Positions 48,560-59,119 are shown, numbered from the stretch's first letter. The stretch is DNA of 64,000 nt from an uncultured Pseudomonadota bacterium (GCA_903832085.1 CAIKZZ010000046.1:1-64000), one strand, 5' to 3'. A program made the numbers and translations. The notes: a model not told the origin generated them from the letters alone.

Positions 48560-50155
48560 ATGCAACATTTTGTAACCGTTCTACGCGCGTTTTTTGTGGT
48601 GACACCGTTACTTAGCGCCGCGGTACTCGCCGCCCCTGAGACGCCAGCAGCGGCGCCTAAGTCTGACGAAAGCCTGCGCCATCTGAAAGATGAGGCTGTA
48701 CGCAGTGCAGGGACCCTGACGATTGCAGGTAAAACGCTCGGCTACGGTGCTGAAACCGGTATCTTGGTTGTGCATGTGAAAGATCCAATGGATGCAGATC
48801 CAGTGCCGGCGACTGATAAGACGCCTGCACCAGTCGAGCCTGAAGCGGGGATGTCGTATGTTGCCTACTTTCTAGGTAAAGACCCCAATCCAACGCGGCC
48901 AATCACATTTGTGTTCAATGGTGGACCTGGATCCGCGAGTGTCTGGTTGCACATGGGTGCATTCGGTCCCAAGCGTGTGGTGACGAGCAATGACTCGCAT
49001 ACGCCGCCCGCGCCTTATAAGATGATTGACAACGCGTCTTCACTGCTCCCAGAGACCGATCTTGTTTTCGTCGATGCGCCGGGTACTGGTTTTGGCCATC
49101 TGCGTGGCGCTGATAAGGAAAAGGCTTTTTGGGGCGTTGACCAAGATGCCCATGCCTTTGCCAACTTCATCGCTGAGTTTCTCTCGCGTCATGGCCGCTG
49201 GAACTCACCGAAGTATTTATTTGGTGAAAGTTATGGCACCACGCGAGCTGCCACTCTTGCCTATGTGCTGCAGAGCCAGAAAGCGATTGATCTGAACGGC
49301 ATTATGTTGCTGTCACAGATTTTATCATTTGATAACAGTGCTGATGAGCCGCAATTAAACCCCGGGATTGATCAGCCCTATGCCTTGGCGCTGCCAACCT
49401 ATGCAGCAACAGCGTGGTATCACAAGAAACTAGCAAATCCGACGGCGACCTTGGAGCCTTTCTTGGCAGAAGTGGAGCGATTTGCGTTGGGTGATTACTG
49501 GTCAGCGCTAGCACAAGGCTCGCAGCTGCCTACTGAGCAGCGCGCCGCAGTGATTGCTAAACTGCATGATTACACTGGCTTATCGTCGGAGTACATTGAT
49601 CGCGCAGATTTGCGCATTAATGGTGGTGTATTTGAGCAGCATGTATTGGGTAATGGCACGACAGGTCGGCTCGATACGCGTTTCAAGGGCGAGTCACTCG
49701 ATCCTTTGAGCAAGGAGACGAGTTATGACCCGCAGTCGGCGGCCATTAGCTCGGTGTACGTTTCAGTATTTAATGATTATGTGCGCCACGATTTGAAGTT
49801 TGGTGATGACAAAACCTACAAACTTTGGGCGCCTATTACATCTTGGGATTTCCAACATCGTGATCCTGGTTCGCCGCGTGGTCGGGAGACGGGTGCTACA
49901 AATGTCATTAATGATCTCGCAACCGCGATGAAGGTTAATCCGCAGTTAAAAGTGATCATGTTTGGCGGTTATTACGATCTTGCGACCCCATACTTTGCCG
50001 CTGAATACGAGTTGCGGCATTTGCCGGTACCGGCCACGACTGCGAAAAATATTGAGATTAAGCTCTATCCATCAGGGCATATGATCTATGCGCACGAGGC
50101 CTCAATGATTGCGTTACACGAACACGCTGCGGATTTCATCCGCCGTACGCATTAA
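48560..50155 (+). CDS. Peptidase S10 (serine carboxypeptidase) family protein
   Basis: NGGPGSASVWLHMGAFGPKR; GESYGTTRAATLAYVLQ; GYYDLATPYFAAEYEL; SGHMIY. Confidence 0.88.
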   Translation: MQHFVTVLRAFFVVTPLLSAAVLAAPETPAAAPKSDESLRHLKDEAVRSAGTLTIAGKTLGYGAETGILVVHVKDPMDADPVPATDKTPAPVEPEAGMSYVAYFLGKDPNPTRPITFVFNGGPGSASVWLHMGAFGPKRVVTSNDSHTPPAPYKMIDNASSLLPETDLVFVDAPGTGFGHLRGADKEKAFWGVDQDAHAFANFIAEFLSRHGRWNSPKYLFGESYGTTRAATLAYVLQSQKAIDLNGIMLLSQILSFDNSADEPQLNPGIDQPYALALPTYAATAWYHKKLANPTATLEPFLAEVERFALGDYWSALAQGSQLPTEQRAAVIAKLHDYTGLSSEYIDRADLRINGGVFEQHVLGNGTTGRLDTRFKGESLDPLSKETSYDPQSAAISSVYVSVFNDYVRHDLKFGDDKTYKLWAPITSWDFQHRDPGSPRGRETGATNVINDLATAMKVNPQLKVIMFGGYYDLATPYFAAEYELRHLPVPATTAKNIEIKLYPSGHMIYAHEASMIALHEHAADFIRRTH

Positions 50156-50169
50156 GCGTTGGTACGCTG

Positions 50170-51174
50170 ATGCGGATCGTCGCAGAGAGCTTGGCGCAGA
50201 ATCTGAAAGGGTCTGCGCCAAGTGCGTGGCTGGTCTCTGGTGATGAGCCGCTCTTGGTTGGCGAATCTGCTGACCTGATTCGTGCGCGTGCGCGTCAGGA
50301 TGGCTTCGTAGGTCGTGAGGTCCTGTTTGTGGACCGTCATTTTGATTGGGATTCGTTGGACGGCGCGCTGCGCGCGATGTCGTTGTTTGCAGAAAAGCGC
50401 ATCATTGAGCTACGCATGGCGCAACCAAAGCCTGGTGTGGATGGCTCAAAAATATTGCAAGCAGCTGTGAAAGATCCTGCCACTGATGTTTGCCTTTTAG
50501 TGATCACTGATAAAATCGAGTGGAAAGACCATGCTAGTAGTTGGGTAAAAGCCTTTGAGACTCAGGGTCATTGGGTACAGGCGGATCAGCTGGGAATCGA
50601 TCAGCTGCCGGGTTGGATTAAAGGTCGCCTCAGCCGCGCAGGCTTGGTGGCGGAGCCAGAGGCTATTGAGCTGCTAGCGGAGCGGTGCGAGGGCAACCTT
50701 GTGGCTGCGCATCAGCAAATTGAGCGACTTAGCCTTTTGACGGCGAAGGGTACGGTTAGCGTTGAGGCCATGGCCGAGTCGGTTGCCATGAGCGCACGTT
50801 ATAACGTGTTCCAGCTCAGTGAAGCGCTGCTGATGGGTGATGCGGGGCGTGTGCTTCGCATGCTAGACGGGCTGCAGGGTGAGGGTGTAGAGCCGACCCT
50901 GGTACTGTGGTGTATTGCTGAGGAGTTACGCTCTATCTTGCAGTGGACTCCTAATGGTGGGCCACGACGTTTATATCGCGGTGGTCGTGCGCGTAAGGAT
51001 TTGCTAAGTCGTGCGCATGCGCGTGTCCCCCGGGGTCAGTTGCAGTCCTTGCTTGAGGACGCGGCGCGTATTGATGGTTACATTAAGGGGTCACGTAAAG
51101 ATGAGGCATGGGGTGCACTGGCGCGGTTAGCGACCACCCTGTGTCTTGCTGCCCAGCGGGTTGCAACACGTTGA
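50170..51174 (+). CDS. holA: DNA polymerase III subunit delta
   Basis: WLVSGDEPLLVGESADLIRARARQDGF; position before nadD. Confidence 0.9.
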   Translation: MRIVAESLAQNLKGSAPSAWLVSGDEPLLVGESADLIRARARQDGFVGREVLFVDRHFDWDSLDGALRAMSLFAEKRIIELRMAQPKPGVDGSKILQAAVKDPATDVCLLVITDKIEWKDHASSWVKAFETQGHWVQADQLGIDQLPGWIKGRLSRAGLVAEPEAIELLAERCEGNLVAAHQQIERLSLLTAKGTVSVEAMAESVAMSARYNVFQLSEALLMGDAGRVLRMLDGLQGEGVEPTLVLWCIAEELRSILQWTPNGGPRRLYRGGRARKDLLSRAHARVPRGQLQSLLEDAARIDGYIKGSRKDEAWGALARLATTLCLAAQRVATR

Positions 51175-51875
51175 GTACCTTACAGCGTGTGGCTGGTGGG
51201 GTTACGCCGGCACCAGCGCCGAACGGCCCGTTGGGGATATTCGGCGGAACTTTTGATCCGATTCATTATGGCCACCTGCGCACTGCCTTTGAGTTATTAC
51301 AGCGACTGAGTCTTGCGGAAGTTCGGTTCATACCCGTCGGTACTCCGGCGCATCGAGGTAACACGTTGGCGCCAGCCAGTGTGCGTCTTGCGATGGTTCA
51401 AGCTGCGATTGCCGGGCAACTTGAATTTACTGTAGATGAGCGGGAAATACGCAAAGCGACCCCCTCATATACCATCGATACGCTCGAGGAACTGCGAGTT
51501 GAGTTCCCATCCCGCCCATTGTGCTTGTGTGTGGGTATGGACGCATTTTTAGGGCTGTCCGGTTGGCATCGCTGGTCGGAATTATTGAACTTTGCGCACT
51601 TGGTGGTGGCGCATCGGCCCGGCTGGCAGGCGCCAACTGATGGTCTTTTGGGTACACTGCTCGCAAGTCGAGGGACGGTGCATGCGGAGCAGTTGCATGC
51701 ATCGCCCGCAGGGCGCATCTTTATTCATGCCGTTACGCAGCTGGAAATCTCCTCGACCGAAGTGCGCAGCCTGCTTGATGCGGGTCGTGACCCGCGTTAC
51801 TTAATGCCTGACAGTGTTCGTCAGATTTTGTTGAAATCGGGTTGGTATGCCCGAAAGGAAAAAGCATCCGGATGA
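51171..51875 (+). CDS. nadD: Nicotinate-nucleotide adenylyltransferase
   Basis: LGIFGGTFDPIHYGHLRTAFEL; EISSTEVRSLL; TTG 51171 or GTG 51189 as start. Confidence 0.95.
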   Translation: MSTLQRVAGGVTPAPAPNGPLGIFGGTFDPIHYGHLRTAFELLQRLSLAEVRFIPVGTPAHRGNTLAPASVRLAMVQAAIAGQLEFTVDEREIRKATPSYTIDTLEELRVEFPSRPLCLCVGMDAFLGLSGWHRWSELLNFAHLVVAHRPGWQAPTDGLLGTLLASRGTVHAEQLHASPAGRIFIHAVTQLEISSTEVRSLLDAGRDPRYLMPDSVRQILLKSGWYARKEKASG

Positions 51876-52414
51876 AGTCTAAAAAAACCATAGCGAAGCC
51901 GAAACCCCAGTCTGTTGATCTGACAAAAAGCCCGGCGCGCAAGAAAGCGAGCCTCTTAAAGGGTTCTGTGCGGGCGTCAGCGCCTGTCGCAAAAGTAAAA
52001 TCGGTCGCCAAAGCAAAAGCCAAAGCGGCGCCTAAAGCCAAGGCCAAGAGCAAACCAAAGGCCACAGGTCGCTTGAGTCAGCTGCTGGTTGTTGTGGCGG
52101 AGGCTTTGGGTGATATGAAAGCCCAGCAAGTCACTGTATTAGATGTGCATGAGTTGACCGATGTGACAGATGTCATCGTGATCGCCTCTGGTACCTCTGA
52201 TCGCCATGTGAAATCTATCGCCAGTAGTGTGGTGATGGCCGCTAAGCGCGGTGGATTTCGGCCCTCAGGTGTGGAAGGCGAGCGTGAAGGTGAATGGGTC
52301 TTAGTTGACCTTGGCGATGTCATTGTGCATGTGATGTTGCCGCGTGTGAGAGAGTTCTATGGGCTGGAAAAGCTCTGGGATGTACAAGCCACAGATCGTA
52401 CGGCTAGTGACTGA
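51872..52414 (+). CDS. rsfS: Ribosomal silencing factor RsfS with basic N-terminal extension
   Basis: LLVVVAEALGDMKAQQVTVLDVHELTDVTDVIVIASGTSDRHVKSIA; ATG 51872 overlaps nadD stop. Confidence 0.9.
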   Translation: MKSKKTIAKPKPQSVDLTKSPARKKASLLKGSVRASAPVAKVKSVAKAKAKAAPKAKAKSKPKATGRLSQLLVVVAEALGDMKAQQVTVLDVHELTDVTDVIVIASGTSDRHVKSIASSVVMAAKRGGFRPSGVEGEREGEWVLVDLGDVIVHVMLPRVREFYGLEKLWDVQATDRTASD

Positions 52415-52443
52415 CCAGACTCAGTCGGGCATCGGTAGGTCGC

Positions 52444-52914
52444 GTGCGCGTTAAGGTGATGGCAGCAGGTACCCGCTTGCCTGCCTGGATTGGTGCTGGA
52501 TTTAACGAATACGCGCGGCGCATGCCGCCGGAGTCCCCGCTGGAGTTGCGTGAAATCGCGGTCGATCAGCGCGGGGGCAGCGGTAGCGCGCTGCGAGCGC
52601 GCCGTGATGAGGGCGAGGCGATGCTCTCAGGCGTCTTGCCGGCTCATTGGGTAGTGGCTCTCGATGTCACGGGTAAGGCGCTTGATACAGCGGCCCTTGC
52701 GCGCTGGTGGCAGGGTCGCCTGACAGACGGGCGCGATGTGGTGTTCCTGATAGGGGGTCCTGAGGGCCTGAGTGAGGACTGCCTGAGCCGTGCGAATGAG
52801 CGGGTCTCCCTGTCACCCCTGACGTTTCCCCATGGAATTGTGCGGATTGTGCTGGCTGAGCAGCTATACCGGGCCAGTAGCCTCCTAAAAGGGCACCCCT
52901 ACCACCGCGCATAA
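52444..52914 (+). CDS. rlmH: 23S rRNA pseudouridine1915 N3-methyltransferase
   Basis: VFLIGGPEGLSEDCLSRANERVSLSPLTFPHGIVRIVLAEQLYRA. Confidence 0.96.
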   Translation: MRVKVMAAGTRLPAWIGAGFNEYARRMPPESPLELREIAVDQRGGSGSALRARRDEGEAMLSGVLPAHWVVALDVTGKALDTAALARWWQGRLTDGRDVVFLIGGPEGLSEDCLSRANERVSLSPLTFPHGIVRIVLAEQLYRASSLLKGHPYHRA

Positions 52915-52993
52915 AGAGCATAGATTACGTGTTATTCGCTGCGCAATGGACGCGCTCAAGCTATGCTTTGCGCTCATTGGTTTAGTCACGTAG

Positions 52994-53608
52994 GTGCCGG
53001 TTTTGGCGATCGCGCAGTATCACTCAGTTACGTTGGCATCGGCATCGCCGCGCCGCGAGGCGCTGTTGCGGCAGATCGGGGTGCATAGCGTCATTGTGCC
53101 TGCTGATATCGATGAGTCGCGCCGTCCTGGTGAGCACCCCGTTAGCTATGTACAGCGCTTGGCGGCCGAGAAGGCCGCTGCGGTTTGGAGTCGCGATAAT
53201 CGCCAGCCGGTGCTTGCGGCCGATACCGCCGTCGTCCTGGGCGAAGCTGTGTTTGGTAAGCCCGCTGACCTCGAGGAGAGCGTGCGCATGCTGCAAGCGC
53301 TTTCGGGCCGCACTCACGAGGTGTTGACCGCGGTCGCCGTACGCCACGCGAGCGGGCTTCAGTCTGCACTCAGCCAGAGTCAGGTCACGTTTCGTGTTTT
53401 ATCGCTTGCTGAGTGTCAGCGTTATGTGGCGACCGGCGAGCCTCTGGGCAAGGCGGGAGGTTACGCAATTCAAGGATTCGCAGCGAGCTTTATCACCCTC
53501 TTGCATGGCAGTTACTCTGCGGTGATGGGCTTGCCCTTAGCGGAGACGGCCGAGTTACTGACCGCTGCGGGTGTGCAGGTGTGGAATAGCGACGGGATTG
53601 GCACATGA
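52994..53608 (+). CDS. maf: Maf-like nucleotide pyrophosphatase
   Basis: VTLASASPRREALLRQIG; AADTAVVLGEAVFGKP; GKAGGYAIQGFAASFI. Confidence 0.95.
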   Translation: MPVLAIAQYHSVTLASASPRREALLRQIGVHSVIVPADIDESRRPGEHPVSYVQRLAAEKAAAVWSRDNRQPVLAADTAVVLGEAVFGKPADLEESVRMLQALSGRTHEVLTAVAVRHASGLQSALSQSQVTFRVLSLAECQRYVATGEPLGKAGGYAIQGFAASFITLLHGSYSAVMGLPLAETAELLTAAGVQVWNSDGIGT

Positions 53609-55074
53609 CCGTCGAAATCCTCGTTAACGTTACACCGCGCGAAAGTCGCGCCGCATTCATCGAAAATGGGGTGCTGCAAGAAACCTATATCGAGCGGACA
53701 AATCGCCTAGGAATCACCAGCAACATCTATAAGGCGCGCGTCTCGCGCGTGTTGCCGGGTATGCAGGCAGCATTCATGGAGATCGGACTCGAGCGCACGG
53801 CATTTTTACATGTGTCAGATATTGCGCGTCGTGATGATGTAAGCCCCGAACTCGCAGCTCCGAAGGCCGTTGATATTCGTAGTGTGATCACCGAGGGCGA
53901 TGAGTTATTGGTGCAGGTACTTAAGGATCCACTTGGGACGAAAGGCGCACGTTTAACGACTTTCATTACACTGCCATCGCGCTTTTTAGTGTACATGCCG
54001 CATGGCGCGGGCGTCGGGGTATCGGCTCGTATCGAGGATGAGGCAGAGCGGGCACGCTTGCGCACGCTAGTCGAATCGTTTATCCCCGCTGATTACCGTG
54101 GTGGCTACATTGTGCGGACTGTGGCCGAGGGGGTCGGTGCGGACGCGTTGCGCGCCGATATGGTGTTTTTGGAGCGTCTGTGGAGTGTGGTGGGGGCAAA
54201 TGGCTTTCGGGCGCCCGCCGGCACCTTAGTCCATGAGGACCTGCCGTTGCCGCTGCGCGTGCTGCGTGATTTGCTCGGCCAGCATGTCGATCGGGTGCTC
54301 GTGGATGCAATTACGGCACGCGAGCGGATGGTGAACTTTGCGCGCACCTTTATGCCGGACAGTGAGGCGAAGATCGAGTTGTACGCGGGTAACAGACCGA
54401 TTTTTGATTTGTATGCGGTTGAGGATGAGATAAAGAAAGCGCTTGATCGAAAAGTGCCCTTGAAGTCAGGCGGCTATTTAGTCATCGACCAGACAGAATC
54501 CATGACGACGGTGGACGTGAACACCGGAGCATTTGTTGGCCACCGCAATTTAGAAGACACGATTTTCCGCACTAATTTGGAGGCGGCTGTTGCTATTGCG
54601 CGTCAGTTACGTTTGCGCAATCTCGGTGGGATTATCATTATTGATTTTATTGATATGGAAGCTGATGATCATCGACAGCAGGTGCTGCAGGCGCTCAGCA
54701 AGTCGTTGGCGGCTGATCATGCGCGTACCAGTATCTCCTCCGTGTCGCCGCTTGGGCTTGTCGAGATGACTCGCAAGCGTACACGCGAGAGTCTTGAACA
54801 TCTTCTGTGTCGTCCTTGCCCGGTCTGCGAGGGACGGCGCTATGTGAAAACTGCAGAGACTGTGGTCTATGAAATATTTAGAGAACTGGTACGTCAAGCA
54901 AGTCAGTTTGAGGTGCAAGGCTTGATGGTGCTTGCACACCAAGATGTGATTGAGTTGCTGCTGGATGAGGAATCTGCCGCTCTCGGTGAGCTAGAGGTGG
55001 TCGTAGGTAAGCCGATACGTCTGCAAACTGAATCGTTATATGCGCACGATCAGTATGACGTGGTCTTGGTGTAG
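53605..55074 (+). CDS. rng: Ribonuclease G
   Basis: VSRVLPGMQAAFMEIGLERTAFLHVSDI; DQTESMTTVDVNTGAFVG; IIIIDFIDM. Confidence 0.96.
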   Translation: MTVEILVNVTPRESRAAFIENGVLQETYIERTNRLGITSNIYKARVSRVLPGMQAAFMEIGLERTAFLHVSDIARRDDVSPELAAPKAVDIRSVITEGDELLVQVLKDPLGTKGARLTTFITLPSRFLVYMPHGAGVGVSARIEDEAERARLRTLVESFIPADYRGGYIVRTVAEGVGADALRADMVFLERLWSVVGANGFRAPAGTLVHEDLPLPLRVLRDLLGQHVDRVLVDAITARERMVNFARTFMPDSEAKIELYAGNRPIFDLYAVEDEIKKALDRKVPLKSGGYLVIDQTESMTTVDVNTGAFVGHRNLEDTIFRTNLEAAVAIARQLRLRNLGGIIIIDFIDMEADDHRQQVLQALSKSLAADHARTSISSVSPLGLVEMTRKRTRESLEHLLCRPCPVCEGRRYVKTAETVVYEIFRELVRQASQFEVQGLMVLAHQDVIELLLDEESAALGELEVVVGKPIRLQTESLYAHDQYDVVLV

Positions 55075-55083
55075 GCGCGGCAT

Positions 55084-58000
55084 ATGACACGAATGCGAGT
55101 CATTCTGAAGTGGCTGATCTATGTGCTGGCAGGCATCGGTGTGTTATTCGCGGCCGCTGTGATTGTCATGCGGGTGTGGCTTGAGCGGTCGCCTGAAATC
55201 GCGCCACAAGTTGTGGTGCGTGTCGAGAGCCTGACTGGGCTGCAATTTGGATTTTCAAGTCTTGATGCACGACTCGGTTGGGATGGCCCTGAGTTGGTGT
55301 TTCGTAATGCGCGCATTACCGTCCCTGGGCAGCACGATGCAGTCGTCACGGCGCTCGCCGGCCGTGTCGGCTTTGATTGGTGGAGAGCGTTACGTACAGG
55401 CCGGCTTGGTGCAGGTCGATTGGTGCTGCAGGGCGCGAAGTTGTATGTATATCGCACCGAGGCTGGTGTTGAACTACGTGGCCAGGGTGATATCGCCAAT
55501 AGCGCAAACGGTGCCCATCTGTCGGTGAATGATCTGCCCGTTGGCCGACTGCGGATCGAGGACGCTAGTATTACCTTGCAGGATTTGCGCCGCCAATCAG
55601 AGCCTTGGCATATTGATCGCGTTAGTCTCGACATTGATCGAGACCCTGCGGCACTCGACCTTGAGGGTAGTGTGCGTTTACCTGATGCGTTGGGGACCCA
55701 CCTCGATATCAGCGCACATTTGTCTGGTGATCTTGCGAGTGAGACGCAGTTGGAATGGAGTACCCATATCCGACTTGCGGGCGGCTCGTTCGCGGGATTC
55801 ACGACCCTCATGCCAGTGTGGTCTGGCTTGCCGACTTCTGGGATGGCTGATCTTGATTTTACCGCCCGTGGGCGTGGTGGTGCATTAGACGCGATTACTG
55901 GGCGTTTTATGCTGAAAGACGTGTTGCTTGGTGAGTTGGCGCCAGCGGGGGAACAGCGCTTAAGTCAGTTGGCCGGCCAAATTAGTTTGGCTCACCTAGC
56001 GGCACGCTGGGATCTGGTAGCGAAGGGGATCACGATAGACCCCGGACACGATGCGTGGCGTGCGGGTGATCTGCACGTAACCGTCGATCAAACAGTCGAT
56101 GGCATTCGCTACATTGCGCTGCGTTCGCCTGAGTTGCCATTAGATCGTTTGGTAAGTCTCGCCGCTTTAATGCCTGCAGGGGGTGCGCGTGATGCGCTGC
56201 TTGCACTCGCGCCGCGTGGCAAATTAAGTGCTGTGGATTTATCGTTTGCGCACGGCGTCAGTCCAGGCCAATGGACAGTGAATGGGCTTGCGCGTTTTCA
56301 GGGTCTGGGTATGAATGCGTGGGGTAAGTTGCCTGGTTTCACCGGTATCAATGGCGTATTGACCGGCCAAGGTGATCACGGGCACCTACAAGTAGGCTCT
56401 AAAGGATTCATGCTCGATCTGCAGGAGTATCTGCCCGCGCCCGTCTACTCATCCGAGTTGGCTATGTCGCTTGATTGGTCATCAGCCACGGACGGTTGGC
56501 GATTGGCTGTTGATAGTGTGCATAGTTTTTCTGCTGATGGCTCTGGCGATGGAAAAGCGCAGTTATGGTTACCGGCTGATAATCAATCCCCGCAGCTAGA
56601 TCTCGATATTAGGCTCAATGACATTGATGCACGGCATGCCGCGCGGTATCTGCCTGAACGAAAATATCCAAGCAAGGTGTCGAGCTGGCTTGATGCGGCT
56701 CTGCTTGCCGGAAAAGTGACCAATGCACAATTGCGGTATCGTGGCCCAGTACGCAACTTCCCATTTCGTGATGGCTCTGGCGTGTTTGAGGTGCGGGTGC
56801 CTTTCAGTGGACTCACCATGCACTACCGTGACGGCTTTGCCAACATCGAAGAGTTGGATGGCGTCGCTGAATTCCGTAATGAGGGTTTCTCATCCACCGT
56901 GAGTCATGCGCGTGTGCTCGGCCTTGAGATTGGCGATGGCAGCGCGGCGATGGTAGATTTTGAGACTGGTAATTTCATTGCCACGGCTAGCGCGCATGGG
57001 AATTTAAAAGATGCGCTTGCCTTTCTCCAGTCATCGCCTATTGGGCCAACCTTGGGAGATTATTTTCAGCATCTCACGGGGCGTGGTGCCCTAGTAGCAA
57101 AAGTTAAACTTGAGTTTCCATTCACACACTTTGCTGACCGCCACATTGAAGTCAGCGGACATCTGGCGCAGGCAAACGTGACGGCGCCGGGTGTCACAGA
57201 CGAGATAAAAAATCTCACGGGTTCGTTTGTATTGCGTGACCGAGAATTGCGTGTTTCTGATGCGACAGCAAATTGGATGGGTGGGGTCACACGCTTAAAA
57301 GCGACCACTGTGCGTGGGCCGACACCACATACTGGTGAGCGTGTCTTGGTCGTGTCCGCAGATGGCACAGCACTTGCCGACAAGGTGCAAAAACAGCTTG
57401 GGATCAGCCGTGGCCAGTGGTTCTCAGGGCAGCTGCCGTGGCACGGTGAGATGCGTATGCCATGGTTTGAGTGGCAGCCACGACCCGTTGTGGAGGCTGG
57501 CGCGTTGCCAGGGTCGTTACCACAAGCACAGGATATTAAGCTGCGCGCCCTGCCGATCAGCGTGCATTGGGAATCGGCTCTGGGTGGTTTTGGTATTGCA
57601 TTGCCGGGTCCGATTGCTAAAACGAGTGATGTGACGCGTATCGCTAGACTCGATGCGCTGATTGATCCGGCGGTACCGGTGGATGCGCCACCCTTGCCAC
57701 GGAAAGTGCCTGCGCTGGAGCAGGGACTGACTAACAAACCCAAGCCGAGTGTTGTGACTGTGCGTGCGCAGCTTGGTCAAGATAACGCGGTGTTTGAGTG
57801 GGTCGACAACGAGGCTTACCAGCTTAAACGCGGCACAGTGCGTTTCGGTGGCGGTGCGGCTGCCTTGAAAGATGTGCCTGGAGTGTGGCTTGAAGGCCGT
57901 CTGCCGGACTTTGATTTATCGGCATGGCTGAGTGTGCGTTTGACCGACAAGCCTGGCAGCCCAATGAGCGACTATCTGCGGGGCGCCAATGTGCTGGTCG

Positions 58001-59109
58001 ATCGTTTTAACGTGCTTGGGTTTGGTTTTAACCAAGTGGCCCTCGCGCTGGAGGCGCGCGCGGGTGCCTGGCGGGCAACTGTGAGTGGGCCCACTGCGCA
58101 AGGCACGGTAGTGATTCCGTGGAACAGTCAGGGCCTAGATCCACTGTCGATCACATTGGACCATCTTGCAATTGATGAGCATGCGCTTAAAGAAGATGCT
58201 TTGAATGATTCAGAGGCAGATTCTGTAACTGATCCTGCCATGTTGCCAGCCATGACCCTGCAGGTGCGTGACCTGCAAATGCGTGCCAAACGTTTTGGCG
58301 CATTAGAAGCTGTGCTGCGTCATGATCCGCACGGGTTAATACTTGAGCATGCTGCGCTCACCGGGGCGTCTTACCGTGCGCTAGTGCATGGTAGTTGGAT
58401 GCAGTCGCTGACTGGGCAGAAGAGCAAGTTGGCGTTCACATTAGATAGCACCAATCTGAAGGATACGCTCGGTGCCTGGGGCTTTGATGCCACTTTATCT
58501 GGCAAGTCTGGTCACGCGAGTGGTGATTTTAGTTGGTCCGGCGGACCGCAAGGTGACTTGCTCGCAAAAGCCACGGGTAACGTCAACATTCGCATTGATA
58601 CAGGTGAGTTAATGACGGTGGCGCCTGGCGCAGGTCGAGTACTGGGCTTGCTGTCGATCGCAGCGCTGCCGCGTCGTCTGACGCTCGATTTCAAAGACCT
58701 GACTGACAAAGGGTTTGCATTCGATTACATCAAAGGCGATTTTGAGTTTCGTGATGCCAATGCCTATACAACGAATCTCGTACTGAAAGGTCCAGCTGCT
58801 GAAATTGGTGTAGTGGGTCGTACAGGTCTTAAAGCCCATGATTACGATCAAACTGCGAAGGTGACTGGGAATCTCGGTGGGTCGATTGCGGCTGCAGGCG
58901 CGCTGGCTGGTGGTCCTGCGGTGGGAGCCGCGTTATTGCTGTTCTCTACCGTGTTTAAGGAGCCCCTATCGGGTATCGCGCGCGGCTATTATCGGATTAC
59001 CGGTAGTTGGGATCAGCCAAAAGTTGAGCGGATTGGTGCGAGTGCCGCACGTGATGCCGAAGGCGCGCTCGAGAATGTGGATGCGGTTCCGGCAGGCACA
59101 CTGCGCTGA
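55084..59109 (+). CDS. yhdP: YhdP/AsmA-like envelope protein
   Basis: 1341 aa; N-terminal TM, AsmA-like repeats, position after rng. Confidence 0.88.
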   Translation: MTRMRVILKWLIYVLAGIGVLFAAAVIVMRVWLERSPEIAPQVVVRVESLTGLQFGFSSLDARLGWDGPELVFRNARITVPGQHDAVVTALAGRVGFDWWRALRTGRLGAGRLVLQGAKLYVYRTEAGVELRGQGDIANSANGAHLSVNDLPVGRLRIEDASITLQDLRRQSEPWHIDRVSLDIDRDPAALDLEGSVRLPDALGTHLDISAHLSGDLASETQLEWSTHIRLAGGSFAGFTTLMPVWSGLPTSGMADLDFTARGRGGALDAITGRFMLKDVLLGELAPAGEQRLSQLAGQISLAHLAARWDLVAKGITIDPGHDAWRAGDLHVTVDQTVDGIRYIALRSPELPLDRLVSLAALMPAGGARDALLALAPRGKLSAVDLSFAHGVSPGQWTVNGLARFQGLGMNAWGKLPGFTGINGVLTGQGDHGHLQVGSKGFMLDLQEYLPAPVYSSELAMSLDWSSATDGWRLAVDSVHSFSADGSGDGKAQLWLPADNQSPQLDLDIRLNDIDARHAARYLPERKYPSKVSSWLDAALLAGKVTNAQLRYRGPVRNFPFRDGSGVFEVRVPFSGLTMHYRDGFANIEELDGVAEFRNEGFSSTVSHARVLGLEIGDGSAAMVDFETGNFIATASAHGNLKDALAFLQSSPIGPTLGDYFQHLTGRGALVAKVKLEFPFTHFADRHIEVSGHLAQANVTAPGVTDEIKNLTGSFVLRDRELRVSDATANWMGGVTRLKATTVRGPTPHTGERVLVVSADGTALADKVQKQLGISRGQWFSGQLPWHGEMRMPWFEWQPRPVVEAGALPGSLPQAQDIKLRALPISVHWESALGGFGIALPGPIAKTSDVTRIARLDALIDPAVPVDAPPLPRKVPALEQGLTNKPKPSVVTVRAQLGQDNAVFEWVDNEAYQLKRGTVRFGGGAAALKDVPGVWLEGRLPDFDLSAWLSVRLTDKPGSPMSDYLRGANVLVDRFNVLGFGFNQVALALEARAGAWRATVSGPTAQGTVVIPWNSQGLDPLSITLDHLAIDEHALKEDALNDSEADSVTDPAMLPAMTLQVRDLQMRAKRFGALEAVLRHDPHGLILEHAALTGASYRALVHGSWMQSLTGQKSKLAFTLDSTNLKDTLGAWGFDATLSGKSGHASGDFSWSGGPQGDLLAKATGNVNIRIDTGELMTVAPGAGRVLGLLSIAALPRRLTLDFKDLTDKGFAFDYIKGDFEFRDANAYTTNLVLKGPAAEIGVVGRTGLKAHDYDQTAKVTGNLGGSIAAAGALAGGPAVGAALLLFSTVFKEPLSGIARGYYRITGSWDQPKVERIGASAARDAEGALENVDAVPAGTLR

Positions 59110-59119
59110 GGGTGAGGTC

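Noticed and set aside
57066-57743. 225-aa and 230-aa (55119-55811) minus-strand ORFs within yhdP
   Set aside because: Shadow ORFs of a well-supported AsmA-like gene in GC-rich DNA.
58877-59119. N-terminal extension of nitrilase ORF
   Set aside because: Overlaps yhdP; conserved nitrilase N-terminus begins at ATG 59120.
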